Shown here in pieces: positions 33,328 to 43,144 of a DNA stretch of 64,000 bases. The notes below the pieces were generated by a model, which saw only the letters and a program-made list of their open reading frames with translations, was not told where the DNA came from and made no database searches. Within the stretch, counting starts at the first letter, position 1. Every line of letters starts with the position of its first letter. Position numbers and translations under genes: made by a program. The DNA is from Chitinophagaceae bacterium (GTDB taxonomy: Bacteria > Bacteroidota > Bacteroidia > Chitinophagales > Chitinophagaceae): positions 1 through 64,000 of the forward strand of contig CANFKE010000017.1 of the NCBI GenBank assembly GCA_947447465.1, given 5' to 3'.

Positions 33328-34929
33328 ATGCTCGAAGCCATAAAAAACAGATGGGTATTATTACTGGTATTAGCGGTATTCATTATTGCCAAAATACCCG
33401 CCTTACATTATCCATTCTATTGGGATGAATCATGGTCATACGCACCTGCCATAAAATTAATGTATGCTCACGGCCCCAGTCTTATGCCCAATGCTATAGA
33501 CCTCGGCTATTCACGAGGACATCCTTTACTGTTCTATGCAAGTGCAGCATCATGGATGAAGCTGTTCGGAGACAGTCATGTTGCACAGCATAGCTTCAGC
33601 CTCTTCATTTCCTGTTTGTTGCTCATAACGGTATATGAGGGCTGCTATACATTATTCAATAAGCGAATGGCCGTCATCAGCTTATTGCTGGTAGCTACTC
33701 AGATCATATTTTTTGTGCAGTCCACACTACTTCTACCGGAAGTAATGGTTGCTTGGCTTTCACTGCTCTCACTTTATAATTATGCTACACAAAGGCACCT
33801 ATTCACCTTTCTTAGTTGCACCGCACTGATGCTGACCAAGGAGAGCGGGCTCACTATGGGTATGGTACTGGGCATCCACGCCGTATGGAACATGTTCAAT
33901 AAAGAGGAGCCTATCAAAAACAGGGTGATGAATCTCGCATCAATTGCCGGCGCATCTTTGGTCATCGGTTTGTTCTTCCTGTTACAAAAAAAGCTGAATG
34001 GCTGGTATCTATTCCCTGAGCATACAGGTCTTATAGATCTTAGTTGGAAAATGTTCAAAGGTAAAATGCGATTCTGCATTGAGATCATTTTTGCACACCA
34101 GTACAGGCTGTTTACTTTCGGACTACTTATACCGGCGTCTATCATGACCGCTATTTTGAAACGAAACGCCAGCTACATATTACCGGCAATTTTAGGAATA
34201 GTATTGCTCGTTATAGGAGGAGATTATTTGGGGATACTTACCCGCAGGCTACTTTTACCTGCCGCGCTAGTGTTGTTTTTTTATACCTTCTACAGACTGC
34301 TGAAACAAAATAGTGATAATAAGAATAGCAGCAGATTCATTTACCTATCTATTTTCTTTTTTGCAGCCTACCTATCATTCAGCTGCCTCAACTTTTTCAC
34401 AAATAGATATCTTTTCAGCATACTGGTCGTTGCACTTATTTTAGCCGGTTATTGTATCGATATTTTCCTGTCAGGCACCAAACAGATAATGACATATATT
34501 ACCATTGCAGTCATTTCGATCGTTTCAGGGTTGGCGTTCAAAAACAATACAGGCGCAGGAGATGTGGACCTTAGTATTTATAGTTCTATGGAGGTACAGG
34601 AAGATATAGTTACCTATTTAGAGCAGCAACACTTGTACGACCGATATATATCGGCTCATTCTTCGCTCCAGCGGGAACATCTTACTAAACCACTTACAGG
34701 TTTCCTTCACTCACCTAAAGTATTCGGCAGGGTAAATTATTGCATAGCGCCGACCACAGAATTTGTGATCATTGATAACATTGAAGTAGATACCACCTTG
34801 AACATAGAGCAATTACGTAGTGACTTTACTCCAGTAAAACGATTTGAAAAAGGAGAGGTATGGATCGAACTATTACAGCGAAAGGCTAACCACGGGGTTG
34901 ATTCGTCAACCTACCGACCAAAGCTGTAA
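33328..34929 (+). CDS. ArnT/GT39-like membrane glycosyltransferase, paralogue B
   Basis: 533 residues, the paralogue of the gene at 30430, with the same layout of about eleven helices and a C-terminal soluble end. FYWDESWSYAPAI holds the acidic catalytic D-E pair, and YSRGHPLLFYASAA, LLVATQIIFFVQSTLLLPE and LTKESGL are shared. Its 3' end overlaps the convergent aat gene by 44 bases. The last residues (about 515-533) therefore lie over the aat C-terminus, which suggests a recent extension or a permissive tail. Confidence 0.87.
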   Translation: MLEAIKNRWVLLLVLAVFIIAKIPALHYPFYWDESWSYAPAIKLMYAHGPSLMPNAIDLGYSRGHPLLFYASAASWMKLFGDSHVAQHSFSLFISCLLLITVYEGCYTLFNKRMAVISLLLVATQIIFFVQSTLLLPEVMVAWLSLLSLYNYATQRHLFTFLSCTALMLTKESGLTMGMVLGIHAVWNMFNKEEPIKNRVMNLASIAGASLVIGLFFLLQKKLNGWYLFPEHTGLIDLSWKMFKGKMRFCIEIIFAHQYRLFTFGLLIPASIMTAILKRNASYILPAILGIVLLVIGGDYLGILTRRLLLPAALVLFFYTFYRLLKQNSDNKNSSRFIYLSIFFFAAYLSFSCLNFFTNRYLFSILVVALILAGYCIDIFLSGTKQIMTYITIAVISIVSGLAFKNNTGAGDVDLSIYSSMEVQEDIVTYLEQQHLYDRYISAHSSLQREHLTKPLTGFLHSPKVFGRVNYCIAPTTEFVIIDNIEVDTTLNIEQLRSDFTPVKRFEKGEVWIELLQRKANHGVDSSTYRPKL

Positions 34930-35548
34930 ATGACTCCCGGTCTATCATACGGGCGCCAAGGCTTTCGAGATGCTCTGTATATACCTGACAATCTATCAGC
35001 TGCACGCCCCGTTTTTGTAACAGACCTACCCAATTGATAAACGCGAATTTACTGGCATTGCTCTTGTGCGCAAACATGCTTTCACCAAAAAATGCATTTC
35101 CCATCCACAGACCATACAAACCACCTACCAGCACCCCGTGCTGCCAGGCCTCTGCACTAAACGCATGACCTGCTTTATGCATTTCAATATATGAGGCTAC
35201 TACATCGTCACCAATCCATGTTCCACCCTGCCCTTCACGATATACGTTGCGGCAATTGGTGATCACCTGCTCAAAAGCAGTATTGACCCTAAATTCAAAC
35301 TCACCTCGTCTCAGCACCTGCTTCATACTCTTGCTTACCTTCAGCTCATCAGGAAACAAAACAAAGCGAGGATCGGGAGACCACCACATTGGCGGCTCAT
35401 CTTCATTGAACCAAGGGAAAATACCATTATGATAGGCGAGCAACAGCCGCTCCACACTCAGATCTCCACCCACAGCCAACAACCCGTCGTCAAGCGCATC
35501 TGACACAGGAGGGAACCAAATAGTATGATCGAGTAAATGAAGGGGCAT
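34886..35548 (-). CDS. aat: Leucyl/phenylalanyl-tRNA-protein transferase
   Basis: A 220-residue enzyme that adds Leu or Phe to N-terminal Arg/Lys of proteins, marking them for ClpAP (N-degron route). Family motifs: WFPPVSDAL, GLLAVGGDLS, AYHNGIFPWF, MWWSPDPRFVLFP, WIGDDVVASY, GGLYGLWMGNAFFGESMF and a QVYTEHLESLGA end. Normal length. It is transcribed leftward, ahead of nothing obvious, and shares 44 bases with the convergent glycosyltransferase gene. Confidence 0.97.
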   Translation of the reverse strand: MPLHLLDHTIWFPPVSDALDDGLLAVGGDLSVERLLLAYHNGIFPWFNEDEPPMWWSPDPRFVLFPDELKVSKSMKQVLRRGEFEFRVNTAFEQVITNCRNVYREGQGGTWIGDDVVASYIEMHKAGHAFSAEAWQHGVLVGGLYGLWMGNAFFGESMFAHKSNASKFAFINWVGLLQKRGVQLIDCQVYTEHLESLGARMIDRESFTALVGRLTNQPRG

Positions 35549-35573
35549 ATACTGTTACTGATCAGGATAAAAA

Positions 35574-36326
35574 TTACTTAGCAGGATTTTCTTTTGTCAG
35601 ATATACCCTCTCCCCGTCTATAAAACAATATGGCGGCTCAAAACCGGGCATAGATGTAGCGCGAACATAGCGCTGTATCTTGGCTTTATCCCAGTTGAGG
35701 TCTATCACTTTCAATGCCTTCATCTCTTTGCGATAATGCATACTCGTACCGTATTTATTCTCCAGCAGATCTTGTGCTACAGTATTATACTTACCTTCTA
35801 TGACGTGCGACAATGTTTGTCTGAAAAGATTCAACGACGCTTTATAGGTAAGTTCATACAAGTCATTCACCCAGCAATCTTCAGGAATTGGAAACCTTTT
35901 CTGAAAGAGAATGTCACCATTATCAACACCGGGTTTCATGAGGTGAATTGTAGTTCCGAATTCTTTCTTCTCCTCCAGAATTGCAAAGGTAAACTGATTG
36001 CTACCTCTGTATTCCGGTAGCGGCGCCATATGCAGATTCACTGCAACTTTGCGAGCTCCGGCAATATGGTGCGCTTTCAATATCTCATGATACTGCACTG
36101 AATAAATGACATCGCATTCGGGCATATCATCCAATGAGGTAAATACCGGGATATTATTTTCTGCAGCCAGTGCGGAAAGATCATGACCTGTTCCAAACTC
36201 TTTTCGAGTGTTAGTAAGTAATCCTACTACTTCAATACCCAACTGTTCACGTTGAGCAACTAAATAAGAGAAACATTCATATCCTATAGGCTTAGACCCA
36301 AGAAAAATTACGGACTTTTTGAGCAT
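35574..36326 (-). CDS. Formyltransferase-family protein (FMT/WbkC-like)
   Basis: A 250-residue hydrolase-like formyltransferase domain: IFLGSKPIGYECF at the start, catalytic N97 and H99 in VNLHMAPLPEYRG, and D135 in GVDNGDIL. These are the N-H-D triad of tetrahydrofolate-dependent formyltransferases. It is shorter than methionyl-tRNA formyltransferase (about 310) and lacks that enzyme's C-terminal tRNA domain. With glycosyltransferases around it, sugar N-formylation of a surface glycan is a reasonable inference. It is divergent from the GT4-type gene at 36372. Confidence 0.85.
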   Translation of the reverse strand: MLKKSVIFLGSKPIGYECFSYLVAQREQLGIEVVGLLTNTRKEFGTGHDLSALAAENNIPVFTSLDDMPECDVIYSVQYHEILKAHHIAGARKVAVNLHMAPLPEYRGSNQFTFAILEEKKEFGTTIHLMKPGVDNGDILFQKRFPIPEDCWVNDLYELTYKASLNLFRQTLSHVIEGKYNTVAQDLLENKYGTSMHYRKEMKALKVIDLNWDKAKIQRYVRATSMPGFEPPYCFIDGERVYLTKENPAK

Positions 36327-36371
36327 GTGTAAAATTAAGTTTAAAAGTTATCTACTTTCGCAAAACACTTT

Positions 36372-37589
36372 ATGAGCGCCCGAAAAATACTAATTATTAC
36401 TAACAGGGTTCCTTACCCATTGAATGATGGGGGCAATCTGGCAATGCAGGCAATGATAGATGGCTACCAGACAAGCGGCTGGGAGGTGTATCTGCTGTCC
36501 ATGAACACATCTAAGCACTACATCCACCCTCGGATACTGGAAAAGCTCTTTACCAATATCCATGCCTTCGATTGGATGGATATCAACAATGACATCAAGG
36601 CCACAACTATCTTAAAGAATTATTTATTCAGCGAAGAGGCTGAGCATGTAGCCAGATTTTACAACACGGCATTCGAAGAAAAAATAGTATCTGTCATCAA
36701 CGATTTTAAACCCGATGTAGTACAAATAGAAAGCGTATATCTTACCACGTATATGCCTGCAATAAAACGATCTGCAAAGGCAATATCGGTGCTGAGAATG
36801 CACAATATAGAATACCATATCTGGCACAGCCTTGCTAATAAGAGTAAGAACTTCCTCAAAAAGAGCTACCTCACTAATCTTACCAAAAGGCTGAAAATTT
36901 TTGAACGTAATGCATGGAAGCAATATGACATTGTATTAGCCATTACAGAGAAGGATGCTGCACATGTAAGAAAGCTCGAGAACATTCCCAACCTTTTGGT
37001 CGCTCCATTCAGCATGGATACAGATAAGCTACAGGTGAGTGACGTGCAACAGAAATGGGCGGCATACCACATAGGTGCTATGGATTGGATACCTAACAGA
37101 GAAGGCGTAAAGTGGTTTCTCACGGAAGTATGGCCGCGAGTACATAAAGTTGCGCCACAATTCGAGTTTTATTTTGCCGGCCGTAAAATGCCTGCAGAGT
37201 TTACACAAATGAACATAGAAGGGGTACACTGTATGGCCGAAGTAGAAAATGCGGCTGACTTCATTGCTGATAAAAAAATACTGATTGTCCCTATCTCATC
37301 TGCCGGAGGCATTCGGGTGAAAATTCTTGAAGCCATGGCTGCAGGGAAAATAGTGATCACTACTCCATTCGGCATTAAAGGTATTGAAGCCAAGACAGGA
37401 GAGCATTATCTTTCTGCCACTACTCCTGATGACTTTACCCGCGCTATCAAATGGTGCCTTAAAAATCGCGACGAAGCAGAACAAATTGCGGTGAATGCAA
37501 GAAAACTTGTCATCAATAAATATGACTACCGCAAGGTGATCAAAAACATTATTGATGAAATAGAATCACAGATCAGCATTCGCTTATAA
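36372..37589 (+). CDS. Glycosyltransferase family 4-type (GT-B fold)
   Basis: 405 residues, two Rossmann-like halves. The start ILIITNRVPYPLNDGGNLAM is the typical N-terminal loop of the GT4 family, and GAMDWIPNREGVKWFL then GIRVKILEAMAAGKIVITT and GIKGIEA carry the donor-binding E-x7-E region. No membrane helix. It uses an activated nucleotide sugar for lipid-linked or exopolysaccharide building. It is divergent from the formyltransferase gene, and both probably act on the same glycan. Confidence 0.92.
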   Translation: MSARKILIITNRVPYPLNDGGNLAMQAMIDGYQTSGWEVYLLSMNTSKHYIHPRILEKLFTNIHAFDWMDINNDIKATTILKNYLFSEEAEHVARFYNTAFEEKIVSVINDFKPDVVQIESVYLTTYMPAIKRSAKAISVLRMHNIEYHIWHSLANKSKNFLKKSYLTNLTKRLKIFERNAWKQYDIVLAITEKDAAHVRKLENIPNLLVAPFSMDTDKLQVSDVQQKWAAYHIGAMDWIPNREGVKWFLTEVWPRVHKVAPQFEFYFAGRKMPAEFTQMNIEGVHCMAEVENAADFIADKKILIVPISSAGGIRVKILEAMAAGKIVITTPFGIKGIEAKTGEHYLSATTPDDFTRAIKWCLKNRDEAEQIAVNARKLVINKYDYRKVIKNIIDEIESQISIRL

Positions 37590-37601
37590 GGCTATAAAGG
37601 C

Positions 37602-38684
37602 TTACCCTAACCACATAGCCCCACCTACACTGTCTTTACTGGCTCCGGTAACACTACTCAACACGTTGGTTTCTTCTCTCCATCTCAGTGTGCCTATCAA
37701 TGCCATAACAATGGCCTCTTTATATTGCACAGTCCCCTCATCAGGTATTGAAACCGCAACATTGTATGCTGCCAGCTCTTTTTGCAGACACGTCACCAGA
37801 AATGTATTGAATGCTCCGCCACCGGTAACCAGCATATTGGCCGAATCTTTTCCATGAGGATACTTTGCTACTGCCGCAGCTATCTGCTGAGCAATATGCT
37901 TAGTTGCCGTATGTAACATATCGGCAGTATTATGGTCGCTCTCCAGCAATATAGGGAAAACGATCTGTCGAGCCTCTTCATTGCTCAACGATTTTGGAGC
38001 AACCTTTTTGTAATAAGCTGCATTGTTTAATTCCTCAAGTACACCAACCAGTAGTTCACCACCAGCCGCAATAGCACCTCCTTCATCCATAGTCATACCA
38101 TCACGCTCCGCAAGACCATTCAATATCTGATTGGCTGCACAAATATCAAATGCTACCGGCTCCCCATTATGCCACACGGTCATATTGGCTATCCCGCCTA
38201 TGTTCAGTAAGTAATCGTAATGACCAAACAGCAGCTTATCTCCTATAGGTACAATTGGCGCACCCTGCCCACCCAATGCTACATCGAGCGAACGAAGATC
38301 ACTGATAACAGGCAACTCTGCTACCGCAGCAAGAGACGCGCCATCGCCCAACTGGAAAGTAGTATGATGTTGAGGCTCATGAAAAACTGTGTGTCCGTGC
38401 GATGCTATAAAATGTACTTTATGATCAAGATTATTTTCTACAATAAATGATTTTACCTGCGTACCAAGGTAACGACCATAGCTGGTATGCAACTTCAGAA
38501 AATCACCAACGGGAATAGTTGCCGCATGCTGAAGTTTCAGACGCCATTCGATAGGATATGGAATGCACGTTGATTGTAACAATTGGTAAGTCCACGAACC
38601 ACGAACCTCCTCCAATTGCACATAAGCAATATCCAATCCATCCAGTGAGCTGCCCGACATGAGGCCAATAACCTTGTAAACCAT
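37602..38684 (-). CDS. anmK: Anhydro-N-acetylmuramic acid kinase
   Basis: 360 residues from ATG 38684, chosen as the family starts with YKVIGLMSGSSLDGLD. An ASKHA-fold kinase that hydrolyses and phosphorylates anhydro-MurNAc from cell-wall turnover to MurNAc-6-phosphate. GHTVFHEP, TFQLGDGA, DVALGGQGAPIVP, LNIGGIAN, DICAAN and VTGGGAFN are all present. No murQ in the window. The mtgA and glucosaminidase genes elsewhere here touch the same wall cycle but are not clustered with it. Confidence 0.96.
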   Translation of the reverse strand: MVYKVIGLMSGSSLDGLDIAYVQLEEVRGSWTYQLLQSTCIPYPIEWRLKLQHAATIPVGDFLKLHTSYGRYLGTQVKSFIVENNLDHKVHFIASHGHTVFHEPQHHTTFQLGDGASLAAVAELPVISDLRSLDVALGGQGAPIVPIGDKLLFGHYDYLLNIGGIANMTVWHNGEPVAFDICAANQILNGLAERDGMTMDEGGAIAAGGELLVGVLEELNNAAYYKKVAPKSLSNEEARQIVFPILLESDHNTADMLHTATKHIAQQIAAAVAKYPHGKDSANMLVTGGGAFNTFLVTCLQKELAAYNVAVSIPDEGTVQYKEAIVMALIGTLRWREETNVLSSVTGASKDSVGGAMWLG

Positions 38685-38748
38685 GCCGCAAATGTAGGAG
38701 GAATTTAGGAATGGTTGGATACTGACACAGATGAGTATTATCACCCAT

Positions 38749-38776
38749 AAAAAATGGCCTCTGTTGAGGCCATTTT
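38749..38776 (-). terminator. Terminator of recQ
   Basis: An 11-bp perfect stem (AAAATGGCCTC at 38751-38761 with GAGGCCATTTT at 38766-38776) and 4-base loop. Read on the minus strand it is followed by six T. It lies 24 bases after the recQ stop and before anmK. Confidence 0.9.
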
Positions 38777-38799
38777 CTGATGCTGTTATTCATTATTCA

Positions 38800-41022
38800 T
38801 TAGTTCGCAAATTCGCTCATAAACTTGATGCGCATCATTTTCAGATGCTCTATGCTCACATCGCGGTCCTTGAATTCCTCGTAGGCATTATCCATGTTAT
38901 CATCCGGACTGTTGCGGAAATAGTCGAAGATATCTTCCTGCTCATACTCATCCAATTCTTGTTCCAGACAATAGTCAAGATTAAGTCTTGTTCCGCTGGC
39001 TACAATGGTCTCCATTTCTACTAAGAGATCAGGTATGGTCAGACCCTTATTTTTAGCAATGGTCTCCAGTGGTATTTTCTTATCAATGTTCTGAATGATG
39101 AACACCTTCATACCGCTCTTGTTGACCACACTCTTCATTACAAAATCATCCGGCTTTGTAATGTCGTTTTCCTCTACATATTTGGCTATTAGCTCTACAA
39201 ACTTCTTACCATATCGTATGGTCTTACCCTTGCTGACACCCTGTATCCTTTCCAGCTCTTCGAGAGTTGTAGGATAGTTGGTGGCCATATCTTCCAGAGA
39301 ATTTTCCAGGAATATAACGAAAGGAGGCAGGTTCTTTTCTTTGGCTATCTGCTTACGTAACCCTTTCAACATATCGAAGAGCACAGCATCTGTTGTTGCC
39401 GGGCCTGATGATGCAGCACTTACCTCATCATCATCTCCCACCGCATCATCATACTGATGATTCAATACTACCTGAATAGAATATGGCTTTTTCAGGAACT
39501 TCTGTCCTTTTTCTGTGATCTTCAACAGACCATACTCCTCTATATCCTTGCGTATCATACCTTCCAGTATCATCTGCCTGATAAGGGAATACCAGAAATT
39601 GGCTTCCATTCCCATGACCAGACCACTGCCAAATGATTTTAACTTATCATGACGGAAAGTGGTGATCTGCGGATTGGCTTTACCTAGTATTATATTGACC
39701 ACATACTCTATACCAAACCTTTCATCCAGTTCGTTGATCGTATCCAGCGTTATTTTAGTACTGTCTTTTACTTCAAGTGTTTCCTTCGGATTACGGCAGT
39801 TATCGCAATTGTCACAATTCGCTCCCTTATACTCCTCACCAAAATAATGCAGCAACAATTTACGACGGCAAACACCGCTTTCTACATAAGCCAATGTCTC
39901 AGATATCAACTGAGCACCCATCTCGCGCTCGCTCAAAGGCTTGTCGCGCATCAGATGTTCCAGCTTCTGCACGTCTTTGTAAGAATAGTAAAGGATACAC
40001 TTGCCCTCCATTCCATCTCTTCCTGCCCTACCGGTTTCCTGATAGTAGTTTTCCAGAGACTTAGGAATGTTGTAGTGCATCACAAAACGTACATCCGGCT
40101 TATCGATACCCATACCAAAGGCTATCGTCGCAACGATCACATCTACCTTTTCCATCAGGAACTGGTCCTGCCGTTGCGCACGCAATGGTCCTTCCAACCC
40201 AGCGTGATAAGCTACCGCTGTAATACCATTGGCCTGTAGCGTTTGCGCCAGTTCTTCTGTTGTTTTCCTGTTAAGCGTATATATGATACCGCTCTTACCC
40301 TTCATCGTATTGATGAACTTTACGATGTGCTTCAGTACCTGCTCTTTGCTGGTCTTTGGCACTATCTCGTAATAAAGATTAGGGCGATTGAATGAATCAA
40401 TAAAAATATTAGGTGCCTGTAAATTCAGATTTTTTACAATATCATCCTGTACTTTAGGCGTTGCTGTAGCTGTTAATGCGATTATGGGCAATGAAGGGTT
40501 GATCTCATTGATCATATCTCTCAGCTTGCGGTATTCAGGGCGGAAATCATGTCCCCACTCAGAGATACAGTGAGCTTCATCTACTGCAATGAAAGATATC
40601 TTCAAATCAGAGAAAAAAGCAATATTTTCTTGTTTGGTCAGCGTTTCAGGAGCCACATACAGCATTTTCGTTTTGCCCTCTACCAGATCAGACTTTACCT
40701 TCTTCTGCTGTGCTTTACTTAAAGTTGAATTTAAAAAATGTGCTATATTATCTTTACTGCTATAGCCTCTGATCAGATCTACCTGATTCTTCATCAGCGC
40801 GATAAGTGGAGAAACAACTATTGCCACACCTTCGCTGAGTAGTGCAGGTAACTGATAACACATCGATTTACCACCACCTGTCGGCATTATTACGAAGGTG
40901 TCCTTACCATCAAGAATACTTTTTATTATCTTTTCCTGCTCTCCTTTGAATGTATCAAACCCAAAATATTGGTGAAGTTCCTTTTTAAGATTAAATTTTG
41001 GCTTGGGATTACTAACTTCCAT
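38800..41022 (-). CDS. recQ: ATP-dependent DNA helicase RecQ
   Basis: 740 residues from ATG 41022. The order is helicase core (Walker A PTGGGKSMCYQ, DEAH box in VDEAHCISEWGHDFR, motif VI ETGRAGRDG), RecQ zinc-binding region (CRRKLLLHYFGEEY then CDNCDNC), RQC winged helix and HRDC (about 575-645). After HRDC comes a further acidic helical tail of about 90 residues. It unwinds DNA in recombination and fork repair. Single-gene unit with its own terminator. Confidence 0.97.
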   Translation of the reverse strand: MEVSNPKPKFNLKKELHQYFGFDTFKGEQEKIIKSILDGKDTFVIMPTGGGKSMCYQLPALLSEGVAIVVSPLIALMKNQVDLIRGYSSKDNIAHFLNSTLSKAQQKKVKSDLVEGKTKMLYVAPETLTKQENIAFFSDLKISFIAVDEAHCISEWGHDFRPEYRKLRDMINEINPSLPIIALTATATPKVQDDIVKNLNLQAPNIFIDSFNRPNLYYEIVPKTSKEQVLKHIVKFINTMKGKSGIIYTLNRKTTEELAQTLQANGITAVAYHAGLEGPLRAQRQDQFLMEKVDVIVATIAFGMGIDKPDVRFVMHYNIPKSLENYYQETGRAGRDGMEGKCILYYSYKDVQKLEHLMRDKPLSEREMGAQLISETLAYVESGVCRRKLLLHYFGEEYKGANCDNCDNCRNPKETLEVKDSTKITLDTINELDERFGIEYVVNIILGKANPQITTFRHDKLKSFGSGLVMGMEANFWYSLIRQMILEGMIRKDIEEYGLLKITEKGQKFLKKPYSIQVVLNHQYDDAVGDDDEVSAASSGPATTDAVLFDMLKGLRKQIAKEKNLPPFVIFLENSLEDMATNYPTTLEELERIQGVSKGKTIRYGKKFVELIAKYVEENDITKPDDFVMKSVVNKSGMKVFIIQNIDKKIPLETIAKNKGLTIPDLLVEMETIVASGTRLNLDYCLEQELDEYEQEDIFDYFRNSPDDNMDNAYEEFKDRDVSIEHLKMMRIKFMSEFAN

Positions 41023-41248
41023 AAATATTATTTTAACCAAAAGTGACAAAACAGCACTGTACAATATCGTCCCCTATCTCTGTCTGGCTTTTTTAGCTAC
41101 TCGTTTTTTGTAAAGATTGCGAATTTACGACACCGGCATTATTTAAATACATTTATAATGTAACACAAATGGTAAATAATACTTAAAAAAGTCGTGCTTT
41201 GCGAGCAATATTGCATTGTGAATATACTAAATAACAGAGTCACGATTT
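41023..41248. other. Gene-free AT-rich spacer upstream of recQ
   Basis: The 364-base gap 41023-41386 separates recQ from the CHAD-like gene. This part is AT-rich and should hold the recQ leader and promoter, but I find no good consensus pair and no coding frame. The rest of the gap contains a terminator (next entry) and featureless sequence. Confidence 0.6.
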
Positions 41249-41276
41249 AAAAAAAGTGGCTAATTTCCACCACTTT
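41249..41276 (-). terminator. Possible terminator of the CHAD-like gene
   Basis: A 7-bp stem (AAAGTGG at 41253-41259 with CCACTTT at 41270-41276) with a 10-base loop; on the minus strand it runs into seven T. It lies about 110 bases after the CHAD-like stop, further than usual. Confidence 0.55.
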
Positions 41277-41386
41277 ATACACTTAAAAATCGTTACTTGT
41301 AAATATAATAAACTTACCGTTAACAATATAATAGAAGATCGATAATGTGGAAAAATATCTAAAACCCGCTGAATAATAACCCGTTA

Positions 41387-41848
41387 TCAGTCATTCTTAT
41401 GTTCAGAATTGATACTTTCTTTTGCGATATGATTAAAAAAGTTATCCAGAAGATCCGGATTGAGCTTACTGAAATCTATTACGGAAATTTTGTCATTGAA
41501 TTTAGGGAAAATGTTTTTCGCGTAATTCTTCTTCCAATCTTTTTGAGTTTTGACCAGCATATCAACAAGTTCTTTCTTTTCATCTTCGCCCGTTACATGC
41601 TCTTTTTCATCAATTAACTCCTTAATTTTTCCCGACAGATGATATATATATTTACAATTTTCAGGAACTTTTAGCTTGCTATCATTCCTTTGAAGACGAA
41701 TGAAGGTCATAAATGCCCTTACAATTTTAAATTCTTGTCTGAACCGGGCAATAGTATCAACATCAAAATCACTGTCAATAGCATCTGCCATTGCAGCAAG
41801 AGCTTCCACTTTCCCTTTAATTATTTCTTTCGCTTGAGCAGGCTTCAT
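41387..41848 (-). CDS. Short CHAD-like helical protein
   Basis: 153 residues from ATG 41848. All-helical and strongly charged. The stretch FDVDTIARFRQEFKIVRAFM followed by IYHLSGKIKELIDEKEHV resembles the first repeat of the CHAD domain, whose conserved His and basic residues bind polyphosphate. Here the usual H-x-x-R-V start is A-R-F-R-Q, so key residues are missing, and the protein is only about half the normal length. Treat as a divergent or degenerate CHAD-like protein; low confidence in function. Confidence 0.5.
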   Translation of the reverse strand: MKPAQAKEIIKGKVEALAAMADAIDSDFDVDTIARFRQEFKIVRAFMTFIRLQRNDSKLKVPENCKYIYHLSGKIKELIDEKEHVTGEDEKKELVDMLVKTQKDWKKNYAKNIFPKFNDKISVIDFSKLNPDLLDNFFNHIAKESINSEHKND

Positions 41849-41973
41849 ATCATTAATCGAGTGTAGATCGCACTGCAAATCTATAGTGCTAATATTACCT
41901 CACCCGTTAAGAAAGTATGAACATTTTATAAAGCGGCATGTTGACATATTTTTATATATTTTCGCCGTGCAAA

Positions 41974-42699
41974 ATGGCCAAGAATAAGACTCCCAAAAAA
42001 CGAAGCATATTACGTACCGCACTTAGAGTAATACTCATCATGTTCCTTGCATCGATGGCATATGTGATCTTGTGCAAGTGGATGATGCCCCCTATTACCA
42101 CAACTCAAATAGTTGATGTTTGCAGAGGTTATGGCCTGAAACGCGATTATGTAAGCTGGAACGAAATATCTCGTAATATTAAATTGGCAGCATTGGCCAG
42201 TGAGGACCAGCGGTTTGCAGAACACGGCGGGTTTGACTGGAAATCGATAGACAAAAGTGTGAATGGTCCGGTAAACAAGAAAAGGAAAAACAAGATTCGT
42301 GGTGCCGGAGCAAGTACTATAAGCCAACAGACGGCAAAGAATGTTTTCCTATGGCAGGGAAGCGGAATTGGCAGGTATATAAGAAAAGTACCTGAATTCT
42401 ATTATACACAGTTAATAGAGTGGACCTGGGGCAAAAAACGTATCCTTGAAGTGTACCTCAATGTAATTGAAATGGGTCCAGGTATATATGGTGTAGAAGC
42501 CGCATCTCAAGCCTATTTTCATAAATCTGCCAAAAACCTTTCTCGTTCTGAAGCAGCCATGATCATTGCTTGCTTACCTAACCCGAAAAAATTTACAGTT
42601 GTCCCAATGAGCAGAAGAGTTTCCTGGCGCTATCCTAAAATAATGGCGCAGATGGATAATCTGGAGGGCGATGAGGATATCGAGGATCTGCTGAAGTAA
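41974..42699 (+). CDS. mtgA: Monofunctional peptidoglycan glycosyltransferase
   Basis: 241 residues from ATG 41974 (ATG 41938 also in frame but adds an unlikely leader). One membrane helix (about 15-35) then a GT51 domain: catalytic E77 in ASEDQRFAEHGGFD, RGAGASTISQQTAKN with the second Glu-region, and KKRILEVYLNVIEMGPGIYG. It polymerises lipid II into glycan strands at the outer face of the inner membrane, without a transpeptidase part. Its end is 4 bases from the convergent lipoprotein gene. Confidence 0.96.
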   Translation: MAKNKTPKKRSILRTALRVILIMFLASMAYVILCKWMMPPITTTQIVDVCRGYGLKRDYVSWNEISRNIKLAALASEDQRFAEHGGFDWKSIDKSVNGPVNKKRKNKIRGAGASTISQQTAKNVFLWQGSGIGRYIRKVPEFYYTQLIEWTWGKKRILEVYLNVIEMGPGIYGVEAASQAYFHKSAKNLSRSEAAMIIACLPNPKKFTVVPMSRRVSWRYPKIMAQMDNLEGDEDIEDLLK

Positions 42700-42703
42700 A
42701 CAA

Positions 42704-42997
42704 TTAGTTACAGCTTGCATGCCAGGTCCTTACTACTTGTATTGGATAAATACCCGCAGAGGTGGGAACATAACCTATTTCTGTATCTACACGGGCATAG
42801 GATGATATAAATGACCGATACGCCCCCGGACCACATACTACAGAATCTATGCTATTGCCCATTAAAAAATATGGATTACCATGCAATGACGTATCTGCGT
42901 AAGCGATACACATATGACAATTGGCTTCTTTCTCACAAGAAAACAATGATATTGCTGATATAAGCAACAAAAAAGGAAAGATGTAATAGTATTTCAT
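42704..42997 (-). CDS. Small cysteine-rich lipoprotein, unknown function
   Basis: 97 residues with a lipoprotein signal and lipobox SLFSC (C21). The mature part has four further Cys, including CHMC, so disulfide or metal binding is possible. I recognise no family. It is tail-to-tail with mtgA with a 4-base gap. No close downstream partner. Confidence 0.65.
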   Translation of the reverse strand: MKYYYIFPFLLLISAISLFSCEKEANCHMCIAYADTSLHGNPYFLMGNSIDSVVCGPGAYRSFISSYARVDTEIGYVPTSAGIYPIQVVRTWHASCN

Positions 42998-43021
42998 AGT
43001 TAATACAAAGGTTCAATAAAT

Positions 43022-43097
<76 letters not shown>

Positions 43098-43144
43098 TGG
43101 TACTCTATTATTATAAAGGCAACTGTAAACCAGTTACCATACTA

